Made by a program: the position numbers and the translations under genes. Under the pieces are notes generated by a model. It saw only the letters and a program-made list of their open reading frames with translations. It was not told the origin of the DNA and searched no databases. 64,000 nt of DNA, taken from assembly GCA_013373595.1 (NCBI GenBank), contig JABXHO010000004.1, positions 1 to 64,000 on the forward strand, read 5' to 3'. Shown here in pieces: positions 34,131 through 43,392 of this stretch. How positions within the stretch are numbered: the first letter of the stretch is position 1; every line of letters begins with the position of its first letter. Source of the DNA: Flavobacteriales bacterium (GTDB lineage Bacteria > Bacteroidota > Bacteroidia > Flavobacteriales_D > Crocinitomicaceae).

Positions 34131-35282
34131 GTGAGCGTGCGCATAGTTAGTAGTATACTTTTTTTAATTCTATTTTTCTCTTCCTTCGGGCAAGAGCAAA
34201 GCATTGGTATATTGCGTGATTACAAAGTAAAACGCGTTACATTCAGCCATCACTTGGGAACATACAATGTTCAGGCAGACAATTCAATTATTGGCACAAT
34301 TGAAGCACAGCAATTTGTTGAGGTAGAGTTGGTAGGAGGGAAGTTAGCATTGAAGTATAATACTATTCCTCAAGGAACATTTTCTCGCATTTCGATTGTA
34401 GCAAATGGAAATGGTACACTGGCCATCAAGTCGAAATCACCTGCGGTTCGAGAACGAAAGTATCAAGATCATATTGAAATTTCGGTCGTTAAAGGCCGTA
34501 TGACAATCGTCAACAAAGTGAGCATGGAGAATTACCTCTGCGGTGTGATTGAATCGGAGGGAGGTGGCGGTCGTCATTTGGAGTATTACAAAGTCCAAGC
34601 AGTGATGAGTCGAACGTATGCCTTGAGAAACCAATCGAGACACACCAAAGAAGGATTTGGATTGTGCGACGGTGTTCATTGCCAGGCTTATCATAACATG
34701 TTGAAGTACACGCCTGAAATTAGAACGGCTGTTCGTGCAACAAAGGAGGACGTTTTGGTAGATGAAAAGAACCGATTGGTGACAACGTATTTCTCTGCGA
34801 ATTGTGGGGGCGAGGTGTGTGATGCGTCGCAGGTGTGGAACAACTCGGTGCCGCACGTTCAATCTTTTATTGATACGTTTTGCATTCACACGCATCAAGC
34901 AACATGGACGAAGCGCGTTCCGAAATCGGAGTTTAGAAATTTTCTCGTCAAGCAGTATGGCTTTCCCATCTATGATTCGATTATGGCAGCGAACATGTAT
35001 ACCTTCGAGCAGGAGAGAAGAAAGGCATTTTATATTCACCCATGTTTGGGGATTCCACTTCGCGATTTGCGAAAAGAGTTTAAGCTAAAATCGACTTTTT
35101 TTAGCACGCATCCAGAAGGCAATGAAATCGTTTTTGAAGGTCGTGGTTTCGGACATGGCGTTGGATTGTGCCAGGAAGGAGCGATGAACATGGCAAAGAA
35201 TAATTTCACGTATCGCCAGATTGCGGAGTTCTATTTCCATGGAGTGAGGGTGAAAAAGTATTCGAAGTTATTGCCGAATTGA
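34131..35282 (+). CDS. Exported SpoIID/LytB-domain protein, putative peptidoglycan lytic transglycosylase
   Basis: 383 residues. Signal peptide 1-20 (ending SSFGQ). The SpoIID domain (about 115-375) has the family opening VNKVSMENYLCGVIESEGG, where Glu143 corresponds to the catalytic acid, then KVQAVMSRTYAL, GLCDGVHCQAYHNM, TYFSANCGGEVCDASQVW and the end motif GRGFGHGVGLCQEGAMNMA. In spore-formers SpoIID cleaves denuded glycan strands; here it probably trims or remodels peptidoglycan. The start is GTG at 34131. The last 15 bases overlap the end of the convergent YhcG-type nuclease gene. Confidence 0.88.
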   Translation: MSVRIVSSILFLILFFSSFGQEQSIGILRDYKVKRVTFSHHLGTYNVQADNSIIGTIEAQQFVEVELVGGKLALKYNTIPQGTFSRISIVANGNGTLAIKSKSPAVRERKYQDHIEISVVKGRMTIVNKVSMENYLCGVIESEGGGGRHLEYYKVQAVMSRTYALRNQSRHTKEGFGLCDGVHCQAYHNMLKYTPEIRTAVRATKEDVLVDEKNRLVTTYFSANCGGEVCDASQVWNNSVPHVQSFIDTFCIHTHQATWTKRVPKSEFRNFLVKQYGFPIYDSIMAANMYTFEQERRKAFYIHPCLGIPLRDLRKEFKLKSTFFSTHPEGNEIVFEGRGFGHGVGLCQEGAMNMAKNNFTYRQIAEFYFHGVRVKKYSKLLPN

Positions 35283-36314
35283 AGCTTGGCTTTCACTTTG
35301 AATGATGGACATAAATTCTTCGGTACTTGGAAGAATCGTTTCATACTTGCTTGCGAATATTTGTTCATTGTCTTCGGGGAGTGTATATCGAACTAATGCT
35401 TCACTTTTATTTTGACATAGAATAATTCCGATTGTCTTATTCTCATCGGGTAATTTTATTTCGCGATCATAGTAGTGTACATACATCTGCATTTGTCCTA
35501 TATCCTGATGGCGTATTTCTCCAATTTTTAAATCGATCAACACAAAAGATCGTAACATTCGATTGTATAAAACAAGGTCAATGTAAAAGTGTTTCTCATC
35601 AAATGATATACGTTTCTGCCTTGAAACAAAGGTGAATCCATTCCCGAGTTCCATCAAAAAATGTTCGAGTTTCCCAATGATTCGTTCCTCTAAATCGGAT
35701 TCAGAATAGAACTGCACATTACTTAGACCGAGAAACTCCAAGATGTATGGGTCTTTGACGACGTCACGTGCTTTTTCAGGAATCAGTCCCTTTTCGCATA
35801 TTGCTTGAAGTTTCTCATTGTCTTTGCTTATTGCCACACGTGTGAAGAGCGCAGTGTCGTAATGCCTGTTCAGTTCGCGAACACTCCAATTGTTATGAAT
35901 AGCTTCGACTTCATAAAAACGTCGCTCAAATTCATTGTCAATGCGCATTAACTTCAAATAATGAGACCAGCTTAATTTGAATTCAGCAGACACTGTCTGC
36001 TGTTTTCCAGATTTAGCAGACAGCGTCTGCTGTTTTTCGTAGATGAGGTAAAATTTGCGCATTTGTCGTAGGTTCGTTGTCGAGAAACCAGCTCCAAATT
36101 CTGCGGTAAGTACTTTTGAGAGGTTGATGATTAATTTCTTCCCGTAATCAGCTCTGTCTTTTCCGCTTTGCTCTTTTTCGATGATCATTTTACCTACTTC
36201 GTAATAGGTATGGACCATAGTTGTGTTTATCTGACGGTTGATTTCACGTCTTGCGGACTGTATTAGTTGTATGGCTTTTTGGAAAAAGTCCAAGTCAGGT
36301 GTAGTTGTATTCAT
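35268..36314 (-). CDS. YhcG-type PDDEXK nuclease (DUF1016)
   Basis: 348 residues. The N-terminal helical domain carries VHTYYEVGKMI, FSTTNLRQMRKFYLIY and LSWSHYLKLM. The C-terminal YhcG nuclease domain has the family landmarks FLGLSNVQFYSESDLEE, HFYIDLVLYNRML (catalytic Asp) and SFVLIDLKIGEI (D-x-K). Members are predicted DNases found with mobile or defence genes. Within residues 95-112 a decapeptide is duplicated (QQTLSAKSGK, QQTVSAEFK), and its DNA consists of two palindromes. Its 3' end overlaps the SpoIID gene. A single accessory-type gene among conserved ones, it was probably acquired by transfer. Confidence 0.88.
   Translation of the reverse strand: MNTTTPDLDFFQKAIQLIQSARREINRQINTTMVHTYYEVGKMIIEKEQSGKDRADYGKKLIINLSKVLTAEFGAGFSTTNLRQMRKFYLIYEKQQTLSAKSGKQQTVSAEFKLSWSHYLKLMRIDNEFERRFYEVEAIHNNWSVRELNRHYDTALFTRVAISKDNEKLQAICEKGLIPEKARDVVKDPYILEFLGLSNVQFYSESDLEERIIGKLEHFLMELGNGFTFVSRQKRISFDEKHFYIDLVLYNRMLRSFVLIDLKIGEIRHQDIGQMQMYVHYYDREIKLPDENKTIGIILCQNKSEALVRYTLPEDNEQIFASKYETILPSTEEFMSIIQSESQASIRQ
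35985..36031. repeat. Two tandem palindromes within the nuclease gene
   Basis: AGCAGACA-C-TGTCTGCT (35985-36001) and AGCAGAC-AGC-GTCTGCT (36015-36031) repeat at a 30-base period, each able to form a hairpin. They encode the duplicated QQT(L/V)SA segments. Confidence 0.75.
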
Positions 36315-36378
36315 TGTAAATAGTGGTTTTGTTGAATTTGTTCATCAACACTATTTAAAATACAAAAACGAAAACAAA

Positions 36379-36663
36379 TTACTCTTCAAAAATCACGAAA
36401 ATATCTTCGTCATCTTTCTTAAAGAATTTCTCCTCACGCGCATAGCGTTCAAGTTCACTTTTGTTGGTCAATTCGTTGAGTGTTTCGCGCGCTTTAACGA
36501 GATCACGGCTCACTTCTTCTTTAGCCAGTTCCAACTGTTTTAACTTGCGATTATGACGAATGATCGTGAAGAGATCATTTTCATCCAGAAATAAGGTGTA
36601 CACCAAAAAGATGACGGTCGTCAGGATGAATTTGTTCTTGAGATATGGAAGTAATTTCTTCAC
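36379..36663 (-). CDS. FtsB/DivIC-type septum formation initiator
   Basis: 94 residues. A short basic N-terminus is followed by one transmembrane helix (about 10-27) and then a coiled coil (about 35-75) with a heptad pattern, ending in E-x-Y-A-R-E-x-x-x-F-x-x, the hallmark of FtsB/DivIC proteins. It would join FtsL and FtsQ in the divisome. The start is GTG at 36663; a TAATTTTG promoter element ends 4 bases before it, which supports this choice and suggests a leaderless mRNA. Confidence 0.88.
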   Translation of the reverse strand: MKKLLPYLKNKFILTTVIFLVYTLFLDENDLFTIIRHNRKLKQLELAKEEVSRDLVKARETLNELTNKSELERYAREEKFFKKDDEDIFVIFEE

Positions 36664-36667
36664 ATCA

Positions 36668-36675
36668 CAAAATTA
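36668..36675 (-). promoter_or_regulatory. Promoter -7 element 4 bases before the FtsB-like GTG start
   Basis: TAATTTTG on the minus strand, then TGAT, then GTG. Matches TAnnTTTG and predicts a leaderless transcript. Confidence 0.55.
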
Positions 36676-36739
36676 CGGATCAATTGATTGAGTAGAAGGG
36701 AGGACGCAGATTCTTTTACAATTGATGTTGTTCAAAACC

Positions 36740-38233
36740 TCACTCGGGCAATTTGACGCTTTGTGGGTACCGAAACGTATTATTACTGTCGTATGTTTGT
36801 TTGATGGCTTGAAGTCGTTCGTAGTTTTCTCCAAAATAAGCCGATTCCCAATCTTTGAAGCCTATACTCGGGTAATTTCGGTATTGTGCCCGATTTCCAT
36901 TCTCGTAAAACAAATGCTGAATGGCTTCAAATTCTGTTAAGTATCGATCGCGCTTCGTATCTTGTCCTTCATTCCAGTAGGATTGAAGTTCACTCAGATA
37001 GTGATAGGATCGATGCGGATAGCTCGATTTTTCGGTGTATTCTGGCTTGTTAATGGCTCCTCCCAACGTATTGACTTGATAGATCAGACCTGGTGTGGAA
37101 ACAACTTTTTCAAGGACCTCATCAATACAGCCTTCAATATCGGAAAAGGTGGAGTAGTATCCCGCTGAGGCATTTTTGAAGTAAATCGGATGTTGAATTC
37201 CGTAGTAGTTCTTCAAGGCTCCAGCTACATCCGAGTTTCGTTTGGAAGTCACAGAGTCGCATAGCTCAGTTAATGCATCAACCATTTCCTTGAGTTTGGG
37301 CGAAGCCGTTTCAAAGTGAGTGATGAGAATAGTGAGCGATTTTCCGTTCAGTACAAAGGCAGAAAAACAGTCTTCTGGCAGTTGATGCGCATTTTCGAAC
37401 CATGTTTCCAATAATGTTCGCGCTCTTTCCCGATCAAGTTGTTTGGCTTTTAATCGGGTGTAGCTAAAATGATTCGGAGCTGGATGTGTTTTAAATCGAA
37501 AGGAAGTTGCGACACCAAAATTCCCGTTTCCACCTCCGCGCAGCGCCCATAAAAGTTCGTTATTACCTGAGAGCTCATGAATTTTACCGTTTCCATCAAC
37601 GAAGGTAACTCCCAATAGATTGTCACAGGTCAACCCATATTTTCTTGCGAAAAATCCATAACCTCCACCGAGCGTCAATCCGCCAACTCCAACAGTTCCG
37701 CACGATCCTGCTGGCAAAATGCGTTTTTTGGGGAGTAGTTCGTCATACATTTCTTTCAATAAGCAAGCTGGACCAATTTCCACTTCATTGTCATCTTTCC
37801 ATTCAACGGTATTTAGTAGGGACAAATTGATGACCAATCCACCATTGTTGGAAGAGAATTGTTCGAATGAATGTCCACCGCTTTTGACCGAAACAGGAAG
37901 ACCTTGTTCTTTCGCATAGGCAATCGCTTCGGCAACTCCTTCGGTATTCGAAACGAGTGCAATAATGGCGGGACTTTTTTGCGTGTGCTTATTGAAATAG
38001 GTCGCCAAAGAATCAAATTGTTCGTCTTCTTTGGTGAGATAAACGACATTCGTACTACTTATCTGCTCCTCAATTTCTTCCACACGTTTTTCTGTCTCAA
38101 CCGATTTCTTTTTCGCTGGATTTTCTTTGGGAGCTTTTTCTGGCTCGCTAGAACATCCGATTAAATGGACTCCAAACCCGGCAAGAACAAGTGTTTTAAT
38201 GATTCTTCTTCGATCTTCCTGAAGTTGCGACAT
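36740..38233 (-). CDS. Lipoprotein FAD-linked oxidoreductase (BBE type), probable Tat substrate
   Basis: 497 residues. An R-R-R at residues 8-10 is followed by a hydrophobic stretch and the lipobox HLIGC (Cys27), suggesting Tat export of a folded flavoprotein and lipid anchoring. The FAD_binding_4 domain has VSVKSGGHSFEQF (His121) and PAGSCGTVGVGGLTLGGGYGF (Cys178); these match the His and Cys that hold FAD by two covalent bonds in berberine-bridge and oligosaccharide oxidases. The BBE domain is at the C-terminus (YRNYPS .. YFGENYERLQAIK). A role in oxidising sugars or aromatics at the cell surface is inferred. Single gene. Confidence 0.85.
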   Translation of the reverse strand: MSQLQEDRRRIIKTLVLAGFGVHLIGCSSEPEKAPKENPAKKKSVETEKRVEEIEEQISSTNVVYLTKEDEQFDSLATYFNKHTQKSPAIIALVSNTEGVAEAIAYAKEQGLPVSVKSGGHSFEQFSSNNGGLVINLSLLNTVEWKDDNEVEIGPACLLKEMYDELLPKKRILPAGSCGTVGVGGLTLGGGYGFFARKYGLTCDNLLGVTFVDGNGKIHELSGNNELLWALRGGGNGNFGVATSFRFKTHPAPNHFSYTRLKAKQLDRERARTLLETWFENAHQLPEDCFSAFVLNGKSLTILITHFETASPKLKEMVDALTELCDSVTSKRNSDVAGALKNYYGIQHPIYFKNASAGYYSTFSDIEGCIDEVLEKVVSTPGLIYQVNTLGGAINKPEYTEKSSYPHRSYHYLSELQSYWNEGQDTKRDRYLTEFEAIQHLFYENGNRAQYRNYPSIGFKDWESAYFGENYERLQAIKQTYDSNNTFRYPQSVKLPE

Positions 38234-38284
38234 AGTTTCGTTCGATTGATTCTTGCTAAAGATAAGAAATCACACGCGCATCGG

Positions 38285-38938
38285 CTATCGATCGATTGTA
38301 TTCACTTCCGTTCCTTCAAATTCAATTCGAGAATCGAAAACGGAAATCAATTCATTGAGTTCGTACACATTTTTGTAGCCGTAGCCATAGAGATTAATGT
38401 ATGTCGGAATATTGAGTGCGAGCGTGATGGGTTTTTCGCTGATGCCCGTCTCGGTAATTGAATTCATTTCAGATTGGTTTTGGACTTCTTGAGAGCTGGA
38501 TAATTGAATGGTCTGAGTTACAATCGGCTCAACGATTGGTCGCGATACTTTTGATGCGAAGTTTCGATCTTCCAGAATCTTTCCCTCTTGAATTTCGGTC
38601 ATGAAATTGTTATTGCAGTAGATTAGAATAACTGCATCTCTGTTTGGGAAAAGAGCGTCTAAGTTTTCTTGTGTAAAATTAGAAAAGTTCAAGTGGATGG
38701 CACCTTTTACGTGTTTTCGGTCGTACATCTCCTTTGAGCGCGTATCCAAAATGTAGACATCCTGTCGCATGCTCATTCGTTGGAAGGTGTTCAAGTCGAC
38801 GAGTCGCGCCTTTCTGTGTTCTTTTACTTCCGACATTAAGCGTTCGTAATCTTCAAAACTGACGAGTGGAGAGCCGCTGTCTTGCGCAAATGATGTAAAT
38901 CCAACAAAAAGGAATAGGAGGAAGGCGATATTTTTCAT
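38285..38938 (-). CDS. Exported rhodanese-like protein with atypical active-site loop
   Basis: 217 residues from the ATG at 38938, which begins a signal peptide (1-19, ending SFAQ). A longer frame starts at 38992 but places 18 polar residues before it. Rhodanese features: VYILDTRSKEMYDRKHVKGAIHLNF (about 61-85) and the active-site strand VILIYCNNNF with Cys108. The usual C-x-x-x-x-(R/T)-loop is altered, and about 50 residues with little structure (about 120-170) are inserted before the final helix. It may move sulfur in the periplasm or be a non-catalytic domain. Confidence 0.75.
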   Translation of the reverse strand: MKNIAFLLFLFVGFTSFAQDSGSPLVSFEDYERLMSEVKEHRKARLVDLNTFQRMSMRQDVYILDTRSKEMYDRKHVKGAIHLNFSNFTQENLDALFPNRDAVILIYCNNNFMTEIQEGKILEDRNFASKVSRPIVEPIVTQTIQLSSSQEVQNQSEMNSITETGISEKPITLALNIPTYINLYGYGYKNVYELNELISVFDSRIEFEGTEVNTIDR

Positions 38939-39006
38939 GAGATGAGTTGTTATTGTTTTCATTGGGTACAACTCGTTCGAGGTTTGGTTCAAATGATGGG
39001 GGTAAC

Positions 39007-39582
39007 CTATTTGGATACTGTTTTCTCTTTTCGATACGCATTGAGTTCTTGAATCATACTTTTTTGCTGTATTAAATGCTCAGACCAAAATGAATGTTTC
39101 GGATTTATTTCTCCAATAACCGTGTTTTTAGATTTATTCCGAAATATAATTTTCTGTCGTTTTTCATTGTTGTACGTTCTCAATTTTTCAATGGAGTACT
39201 CAAATTCAGTGGTTGGTATTTCGACCCTTTTTGTTTTTGAGAAATACAAGTTGGTTAACTCTATTTGGATGTGATTTTGATCATGTGCAATGTGGGTAAT
39301 GTGTTTAATTTTCTGGTTCTTAAAAATGATATAAATATTAATGATCACTACAGCCAAAACTGAAAGCCCAATTTGTACTTCAGGGTGCTCGATGATGAAT
39401 TTTATTATTGCGTAGGACAGTCGGTTCTCAGCATCTACTCCTCTTGATTTTGAACCAAGCATCATTGGACCGAAGAAAAGCATTGCAAATGATCCAATAA
39501 AGGCAACGGAAGATTTCAAAAGATGCTCCCAAAATATAAAACTACTTCCTTTAGGTTTGGATATGTTTAGTAAGGTTTTCAT
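39007..39582 (-). CDS. Membrane protein of unknown function, two helices
   Basis: 191 residues. Two hydrophobic helices (about 22-45 and 70-90) are followed by a basic C-terminal domain of about 100 residues with alternating strands, a layout seen in PH-like membrane-anchored proteins. No motif identifies it. It overlaps the gene upstream by 4 bases (ATGA), so the two products probably act together. Confidence 0.6.
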   Translation of the reverse strand: MKTLLNISKPKGSSFIFWEHLLKSSVAFIGSFAMLFFGPMMLGSKSRGVDAENRLSYAIIKFIIEHPEVQIGLSVLAVVIINIYIIFKNQKIKHITHIAHDQNHIQIELTNLYFSKTKRVEIPTTEFEYSIEKLRTYNNEKRQKIIFRNKSKNTVIGEINPKHSFWSEHLIQQKSMIQELNAYRKEKTVSK

Positions 39583-40220
39583 CCTTTCAAAACTAGCATT
39601 CCATTTTCATCGAATGAGTACTTTTCGGAAAGCTTCATCCATTTTTTTCCAATTTCACTCTCTAACCATTCTTTTCCCTTTTCATCGTTGAATGCCCAAT
39701 GAGTTTTGTCAATTAATTCACGTAAGTGCATGAGCTCCTCATTTTCAAATTTGAAATGGTACAGCCTGCTGCTTAATTCAACCATAAGGTCGTGAGCAAA
39801 TAATTTTGATTCATTTTCATTTGGTACATCTAGATTGTTTTCAGTTAAATAAGCCAAAATACCGTCAATTGTATAACTGGCGAATAAATCCAAAGGGTAG
39901 GTTTGGTATCCATTCTCCTTGAATACGAAATCAAATTTTTTCGAATAAAAAATGTAGTCATGCTCATAGTAAAGATGTCGATTGGGTAGAACAATTTCCT
40001 GGGTAATATTTGTTCCTTTCTCTCGATGTTTTGTGCTTCCTCCCAGTCTAAGATCATCGGCGTTACTAGTCAGACAAATAATACTTAAATCAAGATTCAG
40101 TTCCGTATTGATGTTAGAGAAATGCTCGTTCAATCTTCTTTCTAGAAATAAGATGTAATGGTGCGATATATGGTACGTGCACTTCGGGTCTGTTTGGAAT
40201 GAAATAATTCGAATCTTCAT
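39579..40220 (-). CDS. Protein of unknown function coupled to the membrane protein downstream
   Basis: 213 residues from the ATG at 40220. The frame stays open to 40397, but its first part runs through the terminator of the gene upstream, so translation is unlikely to begin there; TTG codons near 40345 remain possible. The protein starts with a strand KIRIISFQ, contains Y-x-x-H-D-Y-I-F-Y and F-D-F-V-F, and has an acidic helical second half. No family recognised. Overlap with the downstream membrane-protein gene suggests a two-gene unit. Confidence 0.55.
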   Translation of the reverse strand: MKIRIISFQTDPKCTYHISHHYILFLERRLNEHFSNINTELNLDLSIICLTSNADDLRLGGSTKHREKGTNITQEIVLPNRHLYYEHDYIFYSKKFDFVFKENGYQTYPLDLFASYTIDGILAYLTENNLDVPNENESKLFAHDLMVELSSRLYHFKFENEELMHLRELIDKTHWAFNDEKGKEWLESEIGKKWMKLSEKYSFDENGMLVLKG

Positions 40221-40351
40221 TAGGTTATTCACTAGGAGGTAATTCTTACAAAAATTGATTTCCCGAAGATAAGAATTGACAGCGTCAACAAATAAGGGAT
40301 TTTTAGAAAGGTAAATATCACTCAACTTCTTATTTTCAAAACCAACCTCCA

Positions 40352-40386
40352 AAACCAAAAAAAAGCCCCCGCAATCGGAGGCTTTT
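40352..40386 (-). terminator. Rho-independent terminator
   Basis: Stem AAAAGCC-x-CCG / CGG-x-GGCTTTT with a 4-base loop and a run of nine T on the minus strand, 38 bases after the stop codon of the gene ending at 40425. Confidence 0.88.
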
Positions 40387-40424
40387 CGCGAATCCATCGG
40401 ATTCTAATTTCATTCTATAAATGA

Positions 40425-41180
40425 TTACTCTTTCGGCTTGTTCACGATTTCATCGTAAAGATCTTGCCAATCATCGTCCTCTTCGAACCATTGTGCAACT
40501 TTACCAACGAGTTCTTTCGCTTTATCTTCTTGGCGTGAGTTTTTCAATGCTGCAGCCGAGTGAAGCACTCCGTATTTCAACATTTTTCTGTCTGCTTCGC
40601 TCCAGTTTTCAATCGATTCGATCTCTTCTAATTGTGCGTTTGCCGTTTTCCAGTACTCACGCGCAGTGTATTTATCGTCTGCGTTGTGCTTACAAGCTCC
40701 CATCAAGTAATTAGGACCTACTTCGTTGGTCGTGATTTTTCCATATTTCAATACCCAACCGAACGCGCGTTTGAAGCTTCCATCAAGGATTTCGTTGTTA
40801 ATTGTTTCGAATAATGTTAACTGAAACATACTTACAAATTCTTGTTCTTCGGCCGTGTACGCTCCATCGTTATACTTGAGATCGTTTTTGATTCCTTTAC
40901 CCAAGTACTTGATAGCATCTTTGTAGGCGTTTTTGTAATTGTCATCGTCTGTTCCAGAGATAGAGATTTTGTAAAGTCCTTTTGCCATCCAGAAATAGGG
41001 AGCAGGGTCTTTTTTCGTATCGTCTTTCATCGTGTACTTTTCGGCTTGCTTTACGAGCTTTTTGTAGCTATCGTAAGTACCATCTGCATAGAGAATGATC
41101 AAGTCTTTGTACTCTCTCGTTTGAGAAAATACGGTTACCGATAAAAATAGAAAGCTTAAAATGGCTACTAAATGTTTCAT
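40425..41180 (-). CDS. Exported TPR-like helical protein of unknown function
   Basis: 251 residues. Signal peptide 1-19 (ending TVFSQ). The mature part is made of amphipathic helices with repeated aromatic/alanine positions (AEKYTMKDD, APYFWMAKGLYKI, YKDAIKYLGKGI, NYLMGACKHNADDKYTAREY), resembling degenerate tetratricopeptide repeats. TPR proteins serve as binding scaffolds; no partner is evident. It ends in a strong terminator. The gap to the methylmalonyl-CoA mutase genes is 85 bases, so it is probably independent of them. Confidence 0.7.
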   Translation of the reverse strand: MKHLVAILSFLFLSVTVFSQTREYKDLIILYADGTYDSYKKLVKQAEKYTMKDDTKKDPAPYFWMAKGLYKISISGTDDDNYKNAYKDAIKYLGKGIKNDLKYNDGAYTAEEQEFVSMFQLTLFETINNEILDGSFKRAFGWVLKYGKITTNEVGPNYLMGACKHNADDKYTAREYWKTANAQLEEIESIENWSEADRKMLKYGVLHSAAALKNSRQEDKAKELVGKVAQWFEEDDDWQDLYDEIVNKPKE

Positions 41181-41265
41181 GTTTTGTTTGTTTTACATGT
41201 ATAAATTCAAATACTGTGCCGAATCCACAATTCACTCAAAAATAGGGAATTTTCGACAATTTGGA

Positions 41266-43392
41266 TTACTCAAAACTTTTTATGAGTAACGAGAGGATTT
41301 CCTGCGCTGCACGCGAAATCTTTGTCCCCGGTCCAAACACTCCGAAGACACCTGCGTCGTACAGAAAATCGTAGTCTTGCTGTGGAATAACCCCTCCAGC
41401 AATGACCATAATGTCCCCACGGCCTAACTTTTCCAATTCAGCAATCACTTTTGGAATAAGTGTTTTATGTCCCGCGGCGAGCGAAGAAACTCCGAGAATA
41501 TGCACGTCGTTTTCGACAGCTTGTTTGGCGGCTTCTTCTGGCGTTTGGAATAGTGGTCCGATGTCTACATCAAATCCAATGTCCGCGAAAGACGTAGCGA
41601 TTACTTTTGCACCTCGATCATGACCATCTTGCCCCATTTTAGCAATCATAATTCGAGGTCTTCTTCCTTCGAGTTGACTGAACTGATCCGCCAAGTCGAG
41701 TGCTTTTTTGAAATCTTCGTCTCCCATTGATTCTGATGAATAAACGCCATTAATCGAGCGAATTGTTGCTTGATACCTACCGTACGCCTTTTCCAGTGCG
41801 GCAGAAATTTCCCCCAGTGAAGCCCGCTCACGTGCACATCGGATGGCGATTTCAAGGAGGTTACCCGAGTTGTTTTTGGCTGCCTGCTCTAATTCTTCCA
41901 GAACTTCAGCTACTTTTTGGGCGTTTCGATTTGTTTTGAGCTCATTCAAGCGTTCGATTTGTGCATCGCGCACTTTTGTATTGTCAACTTCAAGAATATC
42001 CATTTCGGCTTCTTCATCAAGCTGATAGCGGTTCACACCAACAATAATGTCTTTTCCCGCATCAATACGTGCTTGCTTCCGTGCGGCAGCTTCTTCAATG
42101 CGCATTTTTGGAATTCCTGTTTCAATGGCTTTTGCCATCCCTCCGAGTTCTTCCACTTCCTCGATCAATTTCCACGCTTCTTCTACCAATTGATTGGTGA
42201 GCTCTTCCACGTAGTAACTTCCGCCAAGTGGGTCCACATGGTCGGTGATTCCTGTTTCTTGTTGAAGATAAATTTGTGTGTTACGCGCAATACGCGCTGA
42301 GAAATCGGTAGGAAGTGCAATGGCTTCATCCAATGCGTTGGTATGCAAGGACTGTGTTCCTCCAAAGGCTGCGGCAAGTGCTTCGATGCATGTACGCGCG
42401 ACATTATTGAAAGGATCTTGCTCAGTTAAACTCCATCCTGAAGTTTGACAGTGCGTACGTAATGCCAATGATTTACTATTCTTCGGATCGAATTGTTTGA
42501 CAATTTTTGCCCAAAGTAATCTTCCAGCACGCATTTTCGCGACTTCCGTGTAATGGTTCATGCCAATTGCCCAGAAAAAACTCAACCTTGGGGCGAAATC
42601 ATCGATGTTCATTCCTGCATTTACTCCAGCTTTCAGGTATTCCAATCCATCGGCGAGGGTGTACGCCAACTCAATTGCTGCCGTAGCTCCTGCTTCCTGC
42701 ATGTGATAACCAGAAATAGAAATGGAATTAAATCGCGGCATGTTTTGCGACGTATATTCGAAAATATCCGAAATGATGCGCATCGATGGCAATGGGGGAT
42801 AGATGTAGGTGTTTCGCACCATGAACTCCTTTAGAATATCATTCTGAATGGTTCCCGAAAGTTTTTCTTGGCTTACACCTTGTTCTTCAGCCGCAACAAC
42901 GTAAAATGCCATAATTGGAAGCACAGCTCCGTTCATGGTCATGGAAACCGACATCTGGTCCAATGGAATTTGATCGAACAAGACTTTCATATCCAAGATC
43001 GAATCGATGGCAACTCCCGCTTTTCCAACATCTCCTTCTACACGAGGGTGATCAGAATCGTATCCGCGGTGCGTAGCTAAATCAAAGGCAACGGACAATC
43101 CTTTCTGTCCTGCAGCCAAATTTCGTCGGTAAAACGCATTGGATTCTTCCGCAGTGGAAAATCCTGCGTATTGTCGAATTGTCCACGGACGAACCGCATA
43201 CATCGAGCTGTACGGACCTCTTAAGTACGGTGGAATTCCAGAGACAAACTCTTTGGTTTTTGTTTCTCCTTCGTGTTGATAAAACTGCTTAAGTTCAATC
43301 TTATCTGCAGTTGTATAGGTGGTAGAAGCAACTGTGTCGCGTTGTTCTATTTCTGATTCGAATGGGATGGTACTAAAATCTACTCGTTTCAT
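41266..43392 (-). CDS. scpA: Methylmalonyl-CoA mutase, large (catalytic) subunit
   Basis: Coenzyme-B12 enzyme interconverting succinyl-CoA and (R)-methylmalonyl-CoA, linking the TCA cycle to propionate. 708 residues, normal. The TIM-barrel half shows [46 protein letters not shown] and [11 protein letters not shown]. The cobalamin domain (about 575-708) has the D-x-H-x-x-G motif as DGHDRGAKV, then GVSSLAAGH and AGGVIP. It overlaps the small subunit gene by 4 bases and is the last gene of a long operon. Confidence 0.96.
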   Translation of the reverse strand: MKRVDFSTIPFESEIEQRDTVASTTYTTADKIELKQFYQHEGETKTKEFVSGIPPYLRGPYSSMYAVRPWTIRQYAGFSTAEESNAFYRRNLAAGQKGLSVAFDLATHRGYDSDHPRVEGDVGKAGVAIDSILDMKVLFDQIPLDQMSVSMTMNGAVLPIMAFYVVAAEEQGVSQEKLSGTIQNDILKEFMVRNTYIYPPLPSMRIISDIFEYTSQNMPRFNSISISGYHMQEAGATAAIELAYTLADGLEYLKAGVNAGMNIDDFAPRLSFFWAIGMNHYTEVAKMRAGRLLWAKIVKQFDPKNSKSLALRTHCQTSGWSLTEQDPFNNVARTCIEALAAAFGGTQSLHTNALDEAIALPTDFSARIARNTQIYLQQETGITDHVDPLGGSYYVEELTNQLVEEAWKLIEEVEELGGMAKAIETGIPKMRIEEAAARKQARIDAGKDIIVGVNRYQLDEEAEMDILEVDNTKVRDAQIERLNELKTNRNAQKVAEVLEELEQAAKNNSGNLLEIAIRCARERASLGEISAALEKAYGRYQATIRSINGVYSSESMGDEDFKKALDLADQFSQLEGRRPRIMIAKMGQDGHDRGAKVIATSFADIGFDVDIGPLFQTPEEAAKQAVENDVHILGVSSLAAGHKTLIPKVIAELEKLGRGDIMVIAGGVIPQQDYDFLYDAGVFGVFGPGTKISRAAQEILSLLIKSFE

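Noticed and set aside
34437-35039. 200-residue open frame on the minus strand
   Set aside because: It lies wholly antisense to the SpoIID-domain gene, whose motifs are convincing, and its own composition (many Arg, His, Cys) is typical of an antisense shadow.
40221-40397. N-terminal extension of the 39579 gene
   Set aside because: Its first residues are encoded in the terminator of the upstream gene. Part of it looks protein-like, so an intermediate start (TTG near 40345) cannot be excluded.
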